From: Massilia violaceinigra | Lineage (GTDB): Bacteria; Pseudomonadota; Gammaproteobacteria; Burkholderiales; Burkholderiaceae_D | Reading direction: 5' to 3' | NCBI RefSeq assembly: GCF_002752675.1 | Contig: NZ_CP024608.1 | Coordinates: 1,426,001-1,490,000, forward strand | DNA length: 64,000 nt | Part shown: piece after piece, positions 44,038 through 53,953 of the stretch | Numbering within the stretch: position 1 is the stretch's first letter | How the letters are laid out: every line of letters starts with the position of its first letter | Notes under the pieces: generated by a model | What the model saw: the letters and a program-made list of their open reading frames with translations, nothing else | Told to the model about the DNA's origin: nothing | The model's database searches: none | Position numbers and translations under genes: made by a program

Positions 44038-45051
44038 GTGAATAGTTTGTTGACGAACCAAACACCACTACCGGCGATTGTGAAGCCATACCGCGATCAC
44101 CTTGGGCAATCGCATGTTCTTGTCATCGCCAAGGCAAGCTGGCGCATTAGTACCGACCGCATGGCGCCAGCTGAGAAACAAGTACCATTGCACATGGAGC
44201 CGGTACGTCTGCGTATTGGCGACTTCGAACTCGATACGGCGCAGTGTGAAGCGGTAAGGCAGCGGCTGGATCAGCAGGTCGTTTGGATCGACCATGATCT
44301 GATGCCGCCAAAGCCAGCCTTCGATGTCATCGTCGCAGGATACGCGACAGCCCCTCCCAAGCATGCCGAAATGTTTATCGACGCCGGAATCAAGATCGGA
44401 GAGAACACAGGTTCAATCCGGGCGCACACGCCACGATGCTGGCAAAAAAGCTGGCTCGGTTATCGTCCCAGGCCCCTGTCTCCTGTCGTGCGCCGCGTAC
44501 CCGTTAGCTATGCTTTTTCGGATTGGTCGGAAGGATTTGATATCGATCCTGGAAAGGATGGTCCTGACGTGGTGGCTTACCTGCCGTGGATCGAGTCACT
44601 GCATGCATCCGCGAAGCGGCGTGGACACGCACGTGCGCCCGCCGGCCTCGGGTATTGGCCAGAGAACGCGGCCCATCGGCGCATACATGCTGGCAAGTAC
44701 GACGACGAATGGCAAAAGAATGTCTCGCCGCACCTGCCCAAGAGCTTCAATCCGTGTTTCTTTAATGCGGCCCACCCGGATCTACAACTCAAAAGCGCGC
44801 CACTACCAGGCACTGCAATACGTCTGGTTCACTTGGCACCACAGGCCATACTCGACTGCTCGTTTCCTCATTTGAACCTGAGCGCACAAGGTCGTACCGC
44901 CGGTGGCGAGATGCTAGTTCCGGTGTCCTTGAAGCCCGACACGTTGACGATTGAGCCAGATGAGGACCGCTTTTCGATCGTCTGGCGTGCCTTGCTTCCG
45001 GCAGGCTCCGCACAGTCTGCCGTCCGAACTGTGCGACTTTTCAGGTCCTAG
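44038..45051 (+). CDS. DUF2169 protein (type VI effector adaptor)
   Basis: 337 residues starting at a GTG 35 bases after vgrG. The N-terminal AIVKPYRDHLGQSHVLVIAKASW, the DHDLMPPKPAFDVIVAGYATAP block and the late WRALLPAG match DUF2169, a family of adaptors or chaperones that load PAAR/Rhs effectors on VgrG. The position between vgrG and rhs agrees. The protein is cytoplasmic, with no signal sequence. Confidence 0.85.
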   Translation: MNSLLTNQTPLPAIVKPYRDHLGQSHVLVIAKASWRISTDRMAPAEKQVPLHMEPVRLRIGDFELDTAQCEAVRQRLDQQVVWIDHDLMPPKPAFDVIVAGYATAPPKHAEMFIDAGIKIGENTGSIRAHTPRCWQKSWLGYRPRPLSPVVRRVPVSYAFSDWSEGFDIDPGKDGPDVVAYLPWIESLHASAKRRGHARAPAGLGYWPENAAHRRIHAGKYDDEWQKNVSPHLPKSFNPCFFNAAHPDLQLKSAPLPGTAIRLVHLAPQAILDCSFPHLNLSAQGRTAGGEMLVPVSLKPDTLTIEPDEDRFSIVWRALLPAGSAQSAVRTVRLFRS

Positions 45052-45121
45052 CTGAACCGACATGCGCAACCCCTCGGCCCGCACGCTAACACAGCTGCAA
45101 CTATAACTTCCCAGGAAATTT

Positions 45122-45577
45122 ATGCAAACAAATGCCCAACTCGCTTCGCGCCAATCCATGGAGACATTGCACCAGTATAGTGCCAAGGTGTTGTCCGTCG
45201 CGGGCACCGTCTGCGAGCTATCGCTTGACGAGATGACGGTGCAAGCATCGATTGCGACCCATGTTTTGGGAATCGCGCCCGGACAGCGGGTCGTTGTCCT
45301 GGGGGACAGAAGTGGCACCGGGTGGCTTGTTACAGCCGCTTGGCCAGACCCGGCAGACCAGCGTGCCCCCCTGCTTGCGTTCGAACCGGCCACGGGCACG
45401 CTCAGGATCCGGGCAGCACGCCTGGACTTGGTGGCCCTTGCAGAAGTACAACTTAGCTGCGGCGAGGCGCGCATTGGACTCAGTCTCGACGGTAAGGCGC
45501 ACATTGAAGGCGCCGAGGTATTGTCGGCGGCAACTGGATCGAACCGTATTGAAGGAGCCACGATTGATCTCAACTAA
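45122..45577 (+). CDS. DUF6484-type protein
   Basis: 151 residues. IAPGQRVVVLGDRSGTGWLVTAAWP is a small beta-barrel-like segment, and the C-terminal part is short beta repeats (GTLRIRAARLDLVALAEVQLSCGEARIGLSLDGKAHIEGAEVLS) like a VgrG stem. Such proteins lie between DUF2169 and PAAR/Rhs genes in Burkholderiales. It is probably part of effector loading; family placement is by pattern and context. AGGAA precedes the ATG. Confidence 0.65.
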   Translation: MQTNAQLASRQSMETLHQYSAKVLSVAGTVCELSLDEMTVQASIATHVLGIAPGQRVVVLGDRSGTGWLVTAAWPDPADQRAPLLAFEPATGTLRIRAARLDLVALAEVQLSCGEARIGLSLDGKAHIEGAEVLSAATGSNRIEGATIDLN

Positions 45578-46898
45578 GGTAGCAAGCTTGAGCCATCGAT
45601 TGCCACCGTTGGCGGGATTGCTAGACGATACGCTGGACCAGGCAATCCGAGCCCGCCAGCGGCGCGTCATGATGGCGGATAACTTAGTCGTCAACCTCGC
45701 CGCCTTGCGGGTGCCCGACCGCAGCCTGGATAGCTTGCTGCAGGCCGCAGCAATGTACGGCCGCGATGCCGTCCTGCAGCTTGACTCAAGGCTGGCAACG
45801 CTGAACGGCCCGCGCAAGGAGGCGGCCGTATTCCTGCGCATCGCCCTTGCCGTGCAAAGCGGCGATCCGGCATTGTGTCAACTCGCCGCCACTTTCCATA
45901 CTGAGTTCCGGCGCGCGGTTCTGGATGGCTGTGCCTTCTATCCTGTGCCTGGCGGTACGTTCAGTGGCAATGACGATCATATCGTACAGTTGTTCTCCTT
46001 TAGCAGCACTGTGCCCGCACTACGCCCAATCGCCCTTGCGCTGGCAGGCATGCGTGACGTCAAGCGGCTCGCAGCAGAGATCGACGCCTTGCGGGATGAT
46101 CCGCAATGGGCTGGCCCCGCCTATCTGGCCTTGACGAGGATGGGGGCAGCGCCACCCGATACCAGTAACTTTATTGAGGACGCATTGCAGTCGGTTTCGC
46201 CAGCCCAGGTCGCGCTCGCCATGGATCTGATTGCCGCCGACCCACGGGTCATCAGTAACGAGCAGCTACTGCAAGCAAGCGCGCGCATGGATGCCGACAC
46301 CGACAATGCCTGGCTCATCGCTGCTTGCCGTGCGCCCCGGGCGGTTTACGAGCGCGCAGCCGCCAGCACATCGATTGCCTATCCGCTGCTGCTACAAATT
46401 TCAGCCTTGACCGGCTACTTGGACGGCGTCATCCGCGCCTGCCATGCAATCGCCGCGACACCGGGGCCGATTACCCAGCTCGAAGCCGATCTGCTCACAT
46501 TGGTGCTTGGCGAGTTGCCGGTCGAAGCACGCTGTGCGCCAAATGATGGCCACGCCAAATCGCTGGCACTACGCAACCTGTTGCTGCGGACGTGCCGAAA
46601 CGCGCATGTTCCGGTATGCAACGACGCTGATATCTGCGCCTGGAATGTAGACGAGATATTGGCCAATCCCCAGGCTGCCTATGGCATTCGCTTCCGCAAT
46701 GGTGCTCCCCTCACTCAGCAAGTCCCTCCCTTAAACAGCGTTGTTTTTGAAGTTAGCCATACCATGCGCCAGGCGCTCTACATTGAACGCGCCACGACGG
46801 CGGGTCACGCGCTGGCACTATCGGCAAAAGATGTGACGCGGCGTCAAGAACTTGCATGCATGATCAGTGAATTCGCCGACGCGATGACTGAAAACTGA
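45564..46898 (+). CDS. HEAT-like protein of type VI cargo cluster (TIGR02270-like)
   Basis: 444 residues from a TTG at 45564 that overlaps the previous gene by 14 bases and has AAGGAG six bases upstream. It is built of Ala/Leu-rich helical repeats (ALAGMRDVKRLAAEIDALRDDPQWAGPAYLALTRMG and similar), as in the TIGR02270/HEAT-type proteins found beside vgrG-DUF2169. No catalytic motif is seen. It presumably acts as a scaffold for the effector or the ketosynthase-like partner. Confidence 0.6.
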   Translation: MISTKVASLSHRLPPLAGLLDDTLDQAIRARQRRVMMADNLVVNLAALRVPDRSLDSLLQAAAMYGRDAVLQLDSRLATLNGPRKEAAVFLRIALAVQSGDPALCQLAATFHTEFRRAVLDGCAFYPVPGGTFSGNDDHIVQLFSFSSTVPALRPIALALAGMRDVKRLAAEIDALRDDPQWAGPAYLALTRMGAAPPDTSNFIEDALQSVSPAQVALAMDLIAADPRVISNEQLLQASARMDADTDNAWLIAACRAPRAVYERAAASTSIAYPLLLQISALTGYLDGVIRACHAIAATPGPITQLEADLLTLVLGELPVEARCAPNDGHAKSLALRNLLLRTCRNAHVPVCNDADICAWNVDEILANPQAAYGIRFRNGAPLTQQVPPLNSVVFEVSHTMRQALYIERATTAGHALALSAKDVTRRQELACMISEFADAMTEN

Positions 46899-46938
46899 TT
46901 GCACAGCCGCCCATCCATTCAAGGCCAGACACCCGCGT

Positions 46939-48006
46939 ATGACCTCTATCCCAGCACCACTATTAATTCTGCAAGCCCAGGGCTTGGTCACCGCCATTGG
47001 CAATTCGACCGGGCAGACTGTCGCCTCATGGATCGCACAGTCACGGCGCTCGCGCAAAGTACGCCTGGCAGGATTTGCCGATCCGTTCACCATCATCGAT
47101 TGTGCCCACGTCTGCGGCGATTCGGTGGGGCCAGAACGGCTCGGCCGACTCCTTCCGTCCGCTGTCGCAGAGGCGCTGGATGACTTCGCCGCGCCTTCGC
47201 CCCACGATCGGCAGCCTGCCTTGGAAATACTAGTCCTCCCAACATGGCTGACGCATGAGCAATGCAATGCCCTAGACGCTCAGTTCAGCGCCTGTCTTGC
47301 AGACCATACAGATTGGACTGCGCGACCGCGCGAGCGACTGATCGTGCAAGCAGGAACGTGCGGAGCCTGGATCGCTCTTGAACATGCCTATCGAGCAATG
47401 GACGCGAATCTACAACTGGAACACGTTTTGATCGCGTCGGTTGACAGCGCGTGCGAACCCGGTGTCCTCGCCGATCTGGCCTCACGAGACCTCATTTTCG
47501 GTCCGGGCCACGCACAAGGTTTCGTTCCGGGTGAAGCAGCAGCATGTGTCCTTTTGAAGCGTGCGGCCCATGCAGGAAAGATTCCGGCGACGAAGTTCGC
47601 ACTGCATCGGCCCGCGCTCATCGCGTCCCCCAGCGGCTTCCGGATTGACGACGGCGCGCCGGACGCTTCGTCCCTGGCGCAAGCCCTGGCGCGCGCACTA
47701 GACTTTGCGGCGATGGAGGCCATCCACATCAGCCATCTCGAAAGCGATATGGATGGCTCAGACTGGCGTGCTTTGCTTGAAGCAAATGCCTTAAACCGGG
47801 TGATCTTCAGCGTCACCACGGCGCTGCCCCAATGGCGCCCGGCGACACTGCTGGGACAGACCGGCATTCCCTCCGGCTTGATCGGGTGGATTCTCCCGGC
47901 AGTTCTTCACGCCCAGGGGATCGAACAGGTAAACACCGTGCTCAACTGGAGCGTGGACGCCTCCGGCCAATGCGCTGCCTGTGTACTCGAACGCTCGCCC
48001 TACTAA
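46939..48006 (+). CDS. Beta-ketoacyl synthase-like protein
   Basis: 355 residues with a thiolase-fold pattern: VQAGTCGAWIALEHAYRAMDANLQLEHVLIASVDSACEPGVL, then FGPGHAQGFVPGEAAACVLLKR (compare GEGAGVLVLE in ketosynthases). A Cys sits near the expected active site, but the surrounding TAC/TSC motif is changed, and the two catalytic His motifs (PGTGTP..D and NSFGFGGxN) are not found. It is thus probably a non-catalytic relative. Such proteins recur in VgrG-DUF2169 clusters; their role there is unknown. Confidence 0.7.
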   Translation: MTSIPAPLLILQAQGLVTAIGNSTGQTVASWIAQSRRSRKVRLAGFADPFTIIDCAHVCGDSVGPERLGRLLPSAVAEALDDFAAPSPHDRQPALEILVLPTWLTHEQCNALDAQFSACLADHTDWTARPRERLIVQAGTCGAWIALEHAYRAMDANLQLEHVLIASVDSACEPGVLADLASRDLIFGPGHAQGFVPGEAAACVLLKRAAHAGKIPATKFALHRPALIASPSGFRIDDGAPDASSLAQALARALDFAAMEAIHISHLESDMDGSDWRALLEANALNRVIFSVTTALPQWRPATLLGQTGIPSGLIGWILPAVLHAQGIEQVNTVLNWSVDASGQCAACVLERSPY

Positions 48007-48020
48007 CGTACTGAGAATCT

Positions 48021-51000
48021 ATGCCTACCAACGTTCGTACCGATAACAACGACCTGGTCACGCAATATGCGCGCGGCACGGTTTTTCAGCAAGCCGATCC
48101 GGTCCTGCTCAAGCCGAAGGGCGACCCAGGCGTCGCGCCACACTTCAATATCAGTACCACCATCAAAAACCCGGCCGGCACCGTCTACGACCACAAGACC
48201 AAGGTAGCCCATAGCGAAAGCTATATGGGACAGGGCAAGCATCTGCCGATCGTCATCGTTGGACGCAATACGGGCCAAGTGGATGGCGACAATGGTTTCC
48301 TGTCGTGGGCAAAAACCTTGTACGTAGAAGGTCGCGGCGCCGTGATGCATGGCGTCCAGACCGGCGTCAATGCCTTGTGGAGCATGCTGCCCCCGGCAGT
48401 CAAGAACATTGTGCAAAATGGTGGGCAGGTTGCCGGTGGGATGACGACCAAGGACTTCGCGGATGCTGCACGCGATGATGCCGAGGCCATGCTTAATGCG
48501 TTGAAATCGACAGATACCCTGATTGCACTGGCACAGACGGCCGCCTTGATGGGTGTGTCAGCTATTCCGGTGGTAGGCCAGATTGCCGGTGGCGCAGCGG
48601 CCGTCCAGCGCATCAAAAGCGCAGTCGAAGCGACGGCGGGGGCGGCCGATGAGTTAAAGGCGATGATGGACCGCTGGAGCAAACCGATGAGTCCGACGCA
48701 AATCGCGGCCGAGCGCAAGAAACTTGCCTCGTTTCTCATTCGGGTCGGCGTGTCGGCGATTCTCGCGGCGCTCGGCAAAGCGATGGGCAAGCTGTCGGCC
48801 CGTTCGAAGGGGAAAGAGAATTCGACAAAAGATGTTGAAGTTGGCACGGCAGCGGCACCAGCGGTGACTGGATGCCCATGCAAGCGCGGCAGGCCGGTGA
48901 TCGTTGCAACAGGTGAAAAGACGCTTACTCAAGCCGATTTTTCGTTGCCTAGTACGCTTTCGCTTGAGTGGACTCGTGTCTACCGCTCCGGCGATGAACG
49001 GATTGGCTGGTTCGGCCAAGGCTGGAGCGCACCGCTGTGCGTCGAACTGCAACTCTTCGCCACTGAGCTAGGCTATCGCGATGAAAACGGGCGGACCGTT
49101 ATTCTCCCCGCGCCTGGCGTCGGCGCCGCCCATTTTGATCCATACGAACAATTTACGGTTAAACATCCGTCGGTCAATGATTGGGAAATTTGCTTCAAGG
49201 ATGGGATCACCCAGCACTTCGTCCGGTCCAGTCAGGATCAATTGGTACTCCCGCTGTGCCACATTTGGGATCGGAACAACAACCGCATCACACTAACTTA
49301 TCCAGGCGAACCGGCTGATCCAATGGAAGTCGCACGGCCCGATTACATCACAGATGCCAGCGGTCGAGTTCTGCAACTTTCCTGGAGCGATGCCCGCCTT
49401 TTGACCGGGGTCAGGCTTCAAGACTCAGCGCTAAAGAACTCGTCAGTACTGTCGACCTACCAATACGACCAGGACCAAAATTTGGTCGCTCATCTTGATT
49501 CCAATGGAGGACTAAGGACCTACGAGTGGCGCAACAATATCCTGACCGCTTATACCACCGCTGATGGTGCGCGCTATGTGGCGCAGTACGATGAATATTC
49601 CCCTTTTGGGCGCGTGGTGCATTCATTTAGTGAACAAAGTGGTCAAGGACTTCATTTTTCCTATAGCGATAGGGCACGCACAACCCTAGTGACAGATAGC
49701 CTCGGGCGCCAAACATGCTATGCGTACAATGATCGAAAGGACGTCGTTCTTACCAGGCTGCCGGATGGAACCAGCACCGAAACTCCTTACGATGCGAACG
49801 GCAACCGGCGCGGAGCCAAGGATGGCTTAGGCCGGCAGACCCACTATCGATTTGATAAACGCGGCAACATCATCGAAATTGTCGACACTGCAGGAGCGCG
49901 AACGGTTATCGATTACAACGAAGCGGACCAAGCGGTTTGCCTAACCGATGCGATGCAAAACAAATGGGAGCGGAAGTACGATGAGCGAGGGAACCTAACC
50001 GCCGTCATCAATCCTCTCGGGCACAAAACCGCCTACGTGAACGATACTCGGGGACTACCAATCACCGTTATCGATGCTCAAGGGGGAGTTAAAAAGCTCA
50101 AATGGGATGCTTTCGGAAACCTAATTGCCCACCAAGACTGTACAGGATCTGAAATACACCTCGAATACGACTTTCTGGGTCGCTTAACGCGTCGGACAGA
50201 CGCCATGGGACAATCGACTATGTACTCGTGGGACGCGGTCGGCCGCCTCACCTCGATGCGCGAACCCGACGGCGCAGAACACCAGTACGAATGGAGTGCA
50301 GGCGGACAGCTCGTAAGCTACCTTGACCCTGAAGGAGCCCGCACACGGTATTTTTACAATGGCGACGGCGACCTAGTTCGTCGGGTTGACGCAAATAATT
50401 GCGAACTGCAGTATGTCTATGACGAGTCGGCTCGCTTGGTCAGGCTTGTCAATGAAAACGGCGACTTTACCGAGTTTCGCTACGATATTCTCGACAGGCT
50501 GACCGACGAAATCTCGTTCGACGGACGGCACCAGCGCTATTGTTACGACGCTGCAGGCGAAGTGACGCACATCGTGGAACCCGGCGAGGGGGATCACGGC
50601 CCGGGCAAAGTGACACGACTGGAACGCGATGCGGCAGGACGAATGATTGCACGCATTGTAGAGTGCGATCCGGCAAGCGAAGCTACTTATTCGTACGACA
50701 TCTTGGGCCGCATGCAATCTGCAACGAATCGATATGCCCAGCTATCTTTTGCTTACGATCCGCTTAGCCAGCTTCTCTCGGAAACACAAGTACTGAGTGG
50801 CGGTACCCAGCTAAGCTTGAAACATGCCTATGACGAGCTTGGAAACAGGATTCAGACGACGTTTCCCGATGAGCGAAAGATCAATACGCTGTTCTACGGT
50901 AAGGGCCACGTGCACCAGGTCAATCTGGAAGAAGGCAGCAATAGTCTTGTGATCGCCGATATCGAGCGAAACAAGAATCATCAAGAGGTTCAGCGGCGCG

Positions 51001-52415
51001 CCGGCGCAGTCGAGCGGACGTTTTCATATGATCCAATGGGCAGGCTCACTGGCTTCAAACGGCAGTTTCTTGTCGAACCAATGCAGGATGGGCAAATCAC
51101 AACCTCGCGTAGCTATGTCTACGATCATACGGGAAGGCTGACTCGGTCTTCCGATGACCAAAACGGCGAAAAACGGTTTCTCTACGATCCATTAGGGCAG
51201 ATTTTGCAAGCGAGTGGCCGGATCGACGAATATTTCTCGTTCGATCCGGCCGGCAATATTCTCGATACCAATTTGCATTCCCCTAATAAAGCGCCCGGCA
51301 ATCGGATTTCCAGCTTCAAAGGCCAATCTTATGCGTACGATGCTTACGGGAACGTGCAGAGCCGAGTGGGCTCGGGTGATCGCATGGAGTTGCTCTGGAA
51401 CGGGCTTAACGAACTTGTAGAAGCGGAGTGCAACAACAACGGCGTACTGAGCCACACTTCCTTCGAGTACGACGCGCTGGGCAGACGCACACGGAAACAC
51501 GATCAATTTGGATGTACAGAATTTCTTTGGGATGGTAACCTTCTGGCCCAGAGCCGTCGCGGCGGAAGGGTCTCACTATTCCTTTTCGAGCCCAACACAT
51601 ACTTCCCAATGGCAACCATCCAAGATGGCGAAGTATTTTGGTATGAATGCGATCAAATCGGTACTCCCATTGTGCTACTGGACAACGCCGGTCGCGCTGT
51701 ATGGGACGCTGACTATGCTGTGTGGGGAAAACAAATTGCTAAGCGAAATGGCACTGACGGTACTATTGCAACATCGTATGCAAGGGAAAGCAACCGTATT
51801 GAACAGCCGTTCCGTTTCCAAGGCCAACAGTTCGACGCCGAGACCGGACTGCACTACAATCGTTTCAGATACTATGACCCATGGTGCGGAAGGTTTATCT
51901 CACCTGATCCCATAGGTTTAGCAGGAGGCACTAACGTATATGCATACGCCCCCAATCCCTTTTCTTGGAGTGATCCGCTCGGCTTGAAAAGCACGGCGAA
52001 GCTGCGGCAAGGTATGAAAGCCTCAGGTGTGACATGTCCGAAAGGATACGCTGCGCACCACAAGATTGCCGAACAGTTTGAAGACCATCCAGCCCTTGCG
52101 GAGGCAAAAAAGAGGGGCATATGGAACATTAATGAGGGGTCGAATGGAGTTCCGCTCCCGAGGACCCAGGCAGAGTCGCTGGCGACAGGGAAACCGCTCC
52201 ATTCAGGCAATCATCTTGGTACCTATTATGATGAAGTTTTACAGGGCTTGGATAAAATCGGGACCGTTCCTTCAAAGCTCGCGAAAATGAGTGATGCGCA
52301 ATTACTCGGTAAAATAAACGGCGTCGAAAACAAATTACATTCTATGTTGGAACAAGATCAGATCAGATTGCAAAGTACTGATCCGCGTCCTCCTGGAACG
52401 ATTTGCAGCTTATGA
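48021..52415 (+). CDS. PAAR-like/Rhs effector with AHH nuclease tip
   Basis: 1464 residues. The N-terminus (to about 110) is a DUF4150/PAAR-like cap that binds the VgrG tip. A helical prepore region follows to about 260. CPCKRGRPVIVATGEK (about 286) opens the DUF6531/Rhs cage of YD repeats. The core ends with HYNRFRYYDPWCGRFISPDPIGLAGGTNVYAYAPNPFSWSDPLGL (in two pieces here, about 1277-1322), where autocleavage occurs. The last 140 residues are the toxin: YAAHHKIAEQF (AHH at 1345-1347) with GVPLPRTQ and SGNHLGTYYDEV, an AHH/HNH-type nuclease. The target is probably DNA or RNA of neighbouring cells. Confidence 0.92.
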   Translation: MPTNVRTDNNDLVTQYARGTVFQQADPVLLKPKGDPGVAPHFNISTTIKNPAGTVYDHKTKVAHSESYMGQGKHLPIVIVGRNTGQVDGDNGFLSWAKTLYVEGRGAVMHGVQTGVNALWSMLPPAVKNIVQNGGQVAGGMTTKDFADAARDDAEAMLNALKSTDTLIALAQTAALMGVSAIPVVGQIAGGAAAVQRIKSAVEATAGAADELKAMMDRWSKPMSPTQIAAERKKLASFLIRVGVSAILAALGKAMGKLSARSKGKENSTKDVEVGTAAAPAVTGCPCKRGRPVIVATGEKTLTQADFSLPSTLSLEWTRVYRSGDERIGWFGQGWSAPLCVELQLFATELGYRDENGRTVILPAPGVGAAHFDPYEQFTVKHPSVNDWEICFKDGITQHFVRSSQDQLVLPLCHIWDRNNNRITLTYPGEPADPMEVARPDYITDASGRVLQLSWSDARLLTGVRLQDSALKNSSVLSTYQYDQDQNLVAHLDSNGGLRTYEWRNNILTAYTTADGARYVAQYDEYSPFGRVVHSFSEQSGQGLHFSYSDRARTTLVTDSLGRQTCYAYNDRKDVVLTRLPDGTSTETPYDANGNRRGAKDGLGRQTHYRFDKRGNIIEIVDTAGARTVIDYNEADQAVCLTDAMQNKWERKYDERGNLTAVINPLGHKTAYVNDTRGLPITVIDAQGGVKKLKWDAFGNLIAHQDCTGSEIHLEYDFLGRLTRRTDAMGQSTMYSWDAVGRLTSMREPDGAEHQYEWSAGGQLVSYLDPEGARTRYFYNGDGDLVRRVDANNCELQYVYDESARLVRLVNENGDFTEFRYDILDRLTDEISFDGRHQRYCYDAAGEVTHIVEPGEGDHGPGKVTRLERDAAGRMIARIVECDPASEATYSYDILGRMQSATNRYAQLSFAYDPLSQLLSETQVLSGGTQLSLKHAYDELGNRIQTTFPDERKINTLFYGKGHVHQVNLEEGSNSLVIADIERNKNHQEVQRRAGAVERTFSYDPMGRLTGFKRQFLVEPMQDGQITTSRSYVYDHTGRLTRSSDDQNGEKRFLYDPLGQILQASGRIDEYFSFDPAGNILDTNLHSPNKAPGNRISSFKGQSYAYDAYGNVQSRVGSGDRMELLWNGLNELVEAECNNNGVLSHTSFEYDALGRRTRKHDQFGCTEFLWDGNLLAQSRRGGRVSLFLFEPNTYFPMATIQDGEVFWYECDQIGTPIVLLDNAGRAVWDADYAVWGKQIAKRNGTDGTIATSYARESNRIEQPFRFQGQQFDAETGLHYNRFRYYDPWCGRFISPDPIGLAGGTNVYAYAPNPFSWSDPLGLKSTAKLRQGMKASGVTCPKGYAAHHKIAEQFEDHPALAEAKKRGIWNINEGSNGVPLPRTQAESLATGKPLHSGNHLGTYYDEVLQGLDKIGTVPSKLAKMSDAQLLGKINGVENKLHSMLEQDQIRLQSTDPRPPGTICSL

Positions 52416-52424
52416 GGAATATCA

Positions 52425-53021
52425 ATGTATTATTTCCTAAAAAATAACAAAATTGATTGGGGCACTCTTTATTTCGAGCCTCCTGATGATAACTATTCTG
52501 GTATAGGCGGGATCGAGCCGCCAATAGAAGGGACGAAGGTAACTTTCAAATTAACTTCACCCAACACTCGAAAACTCGATGCGGATTTTATTCGAGCTAA
52601 CCGGGGTTTTCTGTGTTCAAGAAAAATGCGAAACATATTGATTGATTCGGAGGCCAATGTAAATTTTTTGCCAGCATCCCTCTATGATCGAAAAGGCAAA
52701 CTGGCGAGCGACGACTACTTTCTAATGCATATCTCGCACCAGATAGATTGCCTTGATTACACAGAATCCGAATATGAAGATCGTGAAGCATTTAAAGCCT
52801 CAGGCGAGACAGATCTGGACGTGATTACGAAAGTCAACAAGATTGTTTTGGATGTCACTCGGATTGGAGGGGTAAATGCTTTCTTCGTCTCTAATGCTCC
52901 ATTTGCTTACTTGCCGGTGGTCGATGAGTCGGTTGGGCAGAAATTCCGGGGCATCGAATTAAAAGGTTTAGAATTGATTCCGGTAAATACCTTTGTTTGG
53001 AAAGACCTTGGCGTTCTGTGA
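52425..53021 (+). CDS. Candidate immunity protein (Imm11/DUF1629-like)
   Basis: 198 residues, starting nine bases after the rhs stop, the normal place for cognate immunity. Pattern: RANRGFLCSRKMRNILIDSE..VNFLPASLYDRKGK...YFLMHISHQIDCLDY and a late FRGIELKGLELIPV, resembling Imm11-type proteins. GC content is strongly lower than in the rhs body, as usual for exchangeable toxin-immunity ends. Function assigned mainly by position. Confidence 0.65.
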   Translation: MYYFLKNNKIDWGTLYFEPPDDNYSGIGGIEPPIEGTKVTFKLTSPNTRKLDADFIRANRGFLCSRKMRNILIDSEANVNFLPASLYDRKGKLASDDYFLMHISHQIDCLDYTESEYEDREAFKASGETDLDVITKVNKIVLDVTRIGGVNAFFVSNAPFAYLPVVDESVGQKFRGIELKGLELIPVNTFVWKDLGVL

Positions 53022-53068
53022 CCTTCCGGAAACCTTGCGGCTATGCACACGACACTCATGAGGCAACT

Positions 53069-53260
53069 ATGAACAACGTAATTCGTACATTTTCTTCCGG
53101 AATCGACAAAAAACTCGGCGAATACATTTATGCCCTTAGGGACCCGCGCGACAATAAAATTTTTTACATCGGTAAGGGTAATGGAAACCAGGCCATCGCC
53201 GGTCCACCACAGCACTTTGATCATGTCACCGCGCCGGCCCCACGGAACACAAACACGTGA
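53069..53260 (+). pseudogene. Truncated GIY-YIG nuclease (LEM-3-like)
   Basis: 63 codons. YIYALRDPRDNKIFYIGKGNGNQ is the opening of a LEM-3-like GIY-YIG nuclease (usually YVYLLxDPRxGxxFYVGKGxGNR). After GNQ the reading enters the IS66 remnant lying on the other strand. Catalytic Arg and Glu are therefore missing. It may be the leftover of an older toxin end of the rhs gene. Confidence 0.6.
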
Positions 53261-53300
53261 CCGCTGTAGGGATCTTCCGTTAATGTCGTCTCCACGGTAA
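53186..53300 (-). pseudogene. IS66-family TnpB (orf2) fragment
   Basis: The minus strand reads GHVFVF, then (after a one-base shift) RRGDMIKVLWWTGDGL, the hallmark of IS66 TnpB/orf2. The frameshift and the missing ends show it is a remnant. Confidence 0.65.
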
Positions 53301-53568
53301 GCGATTTCGTCGGCCAATGCTGAGTTAATTTGTTTCTCATTGGACGCGCGGCGCCGATGCCATCATGGCCGCAAAAAAATCATTAGGGCAAGTGAACGTG
53401 ATTTTAGCGATTTTAGATACTGGGTGCGAGATATCGCGCTGCAATCCTGCTGACGGCACGACCGGACACAGCGGCAACGGTCCGACCGTTCAGGCCACGC
53501 CGTCAATAGTTTGAGCACCAGTAGTCCCCTCGGCGACGCCGAGGAACTACCAACCCGAATTGCCTGTT
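53301..53568. other. Gap with debris
   Basis: About 270 bases with no gene. A CCTCGGCG/CGCCGAGG hairpin at about 53,527-53,543 has no T tract. Confidence 0.4.
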
Positions 53569-53871
53569 TCAGTCATCTTTTTGCATCCCACGCATATAGC
53601 TAGTCCACCCCTCCATATCCATGTCCTCGTCCCCGATGTACCGCTGAGAAATCCTAGCCAAGAATGCTTCCCTTGCCTCAGGGGTGGCTAGCAGCAACTT
53701 ATCTTCCACGCTGTGCGACGAGACGATCATATTCCCGTTAGATGTTTCGACACACTCAAAAGAGCCCATGTTGGTGCATTGATTGACCGCCGTGTAGAGT
53801 GCATACGCTTCCTCATGATCGGTGACATCGGCTTGATCAAGAAAGGCAGAAAAATCTGTAATGGTAGTCAT
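53569..53871 (-). CDS. Hypothetical acidic protein (100 residues)
   Basis: MTTITDFSAFLDQADVTDHEEAYALYTAV..., with a good ribosome site (AAAGGAA) before the ATG. No known domain. The composition (Asp/Glu-rich, ending TSYMRGMQKDD) resembles small immunity-like or phage-type proteins. It lies downstream of the second regulator cassette and has no counterpart near the first. Confidence 0.6.
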   Translation of the reverse strand: MTTITDFSAFLDQADVTDHEEAYALYTAVNQCTNMGSFECVETSNGNMIVSSHSVEDKLLLATPEAREAFLARISQRYIGDEDMDMEGWTSYMRGMQKDD

Positions 53872-53953
53872 TTTTTTCCTTTGCAAAACTGATGGAGGTC
53901 GTACCGAGAGCTTACCACCGCATTGAAAAAAACAGCACACTGAGCAGCGGAGC

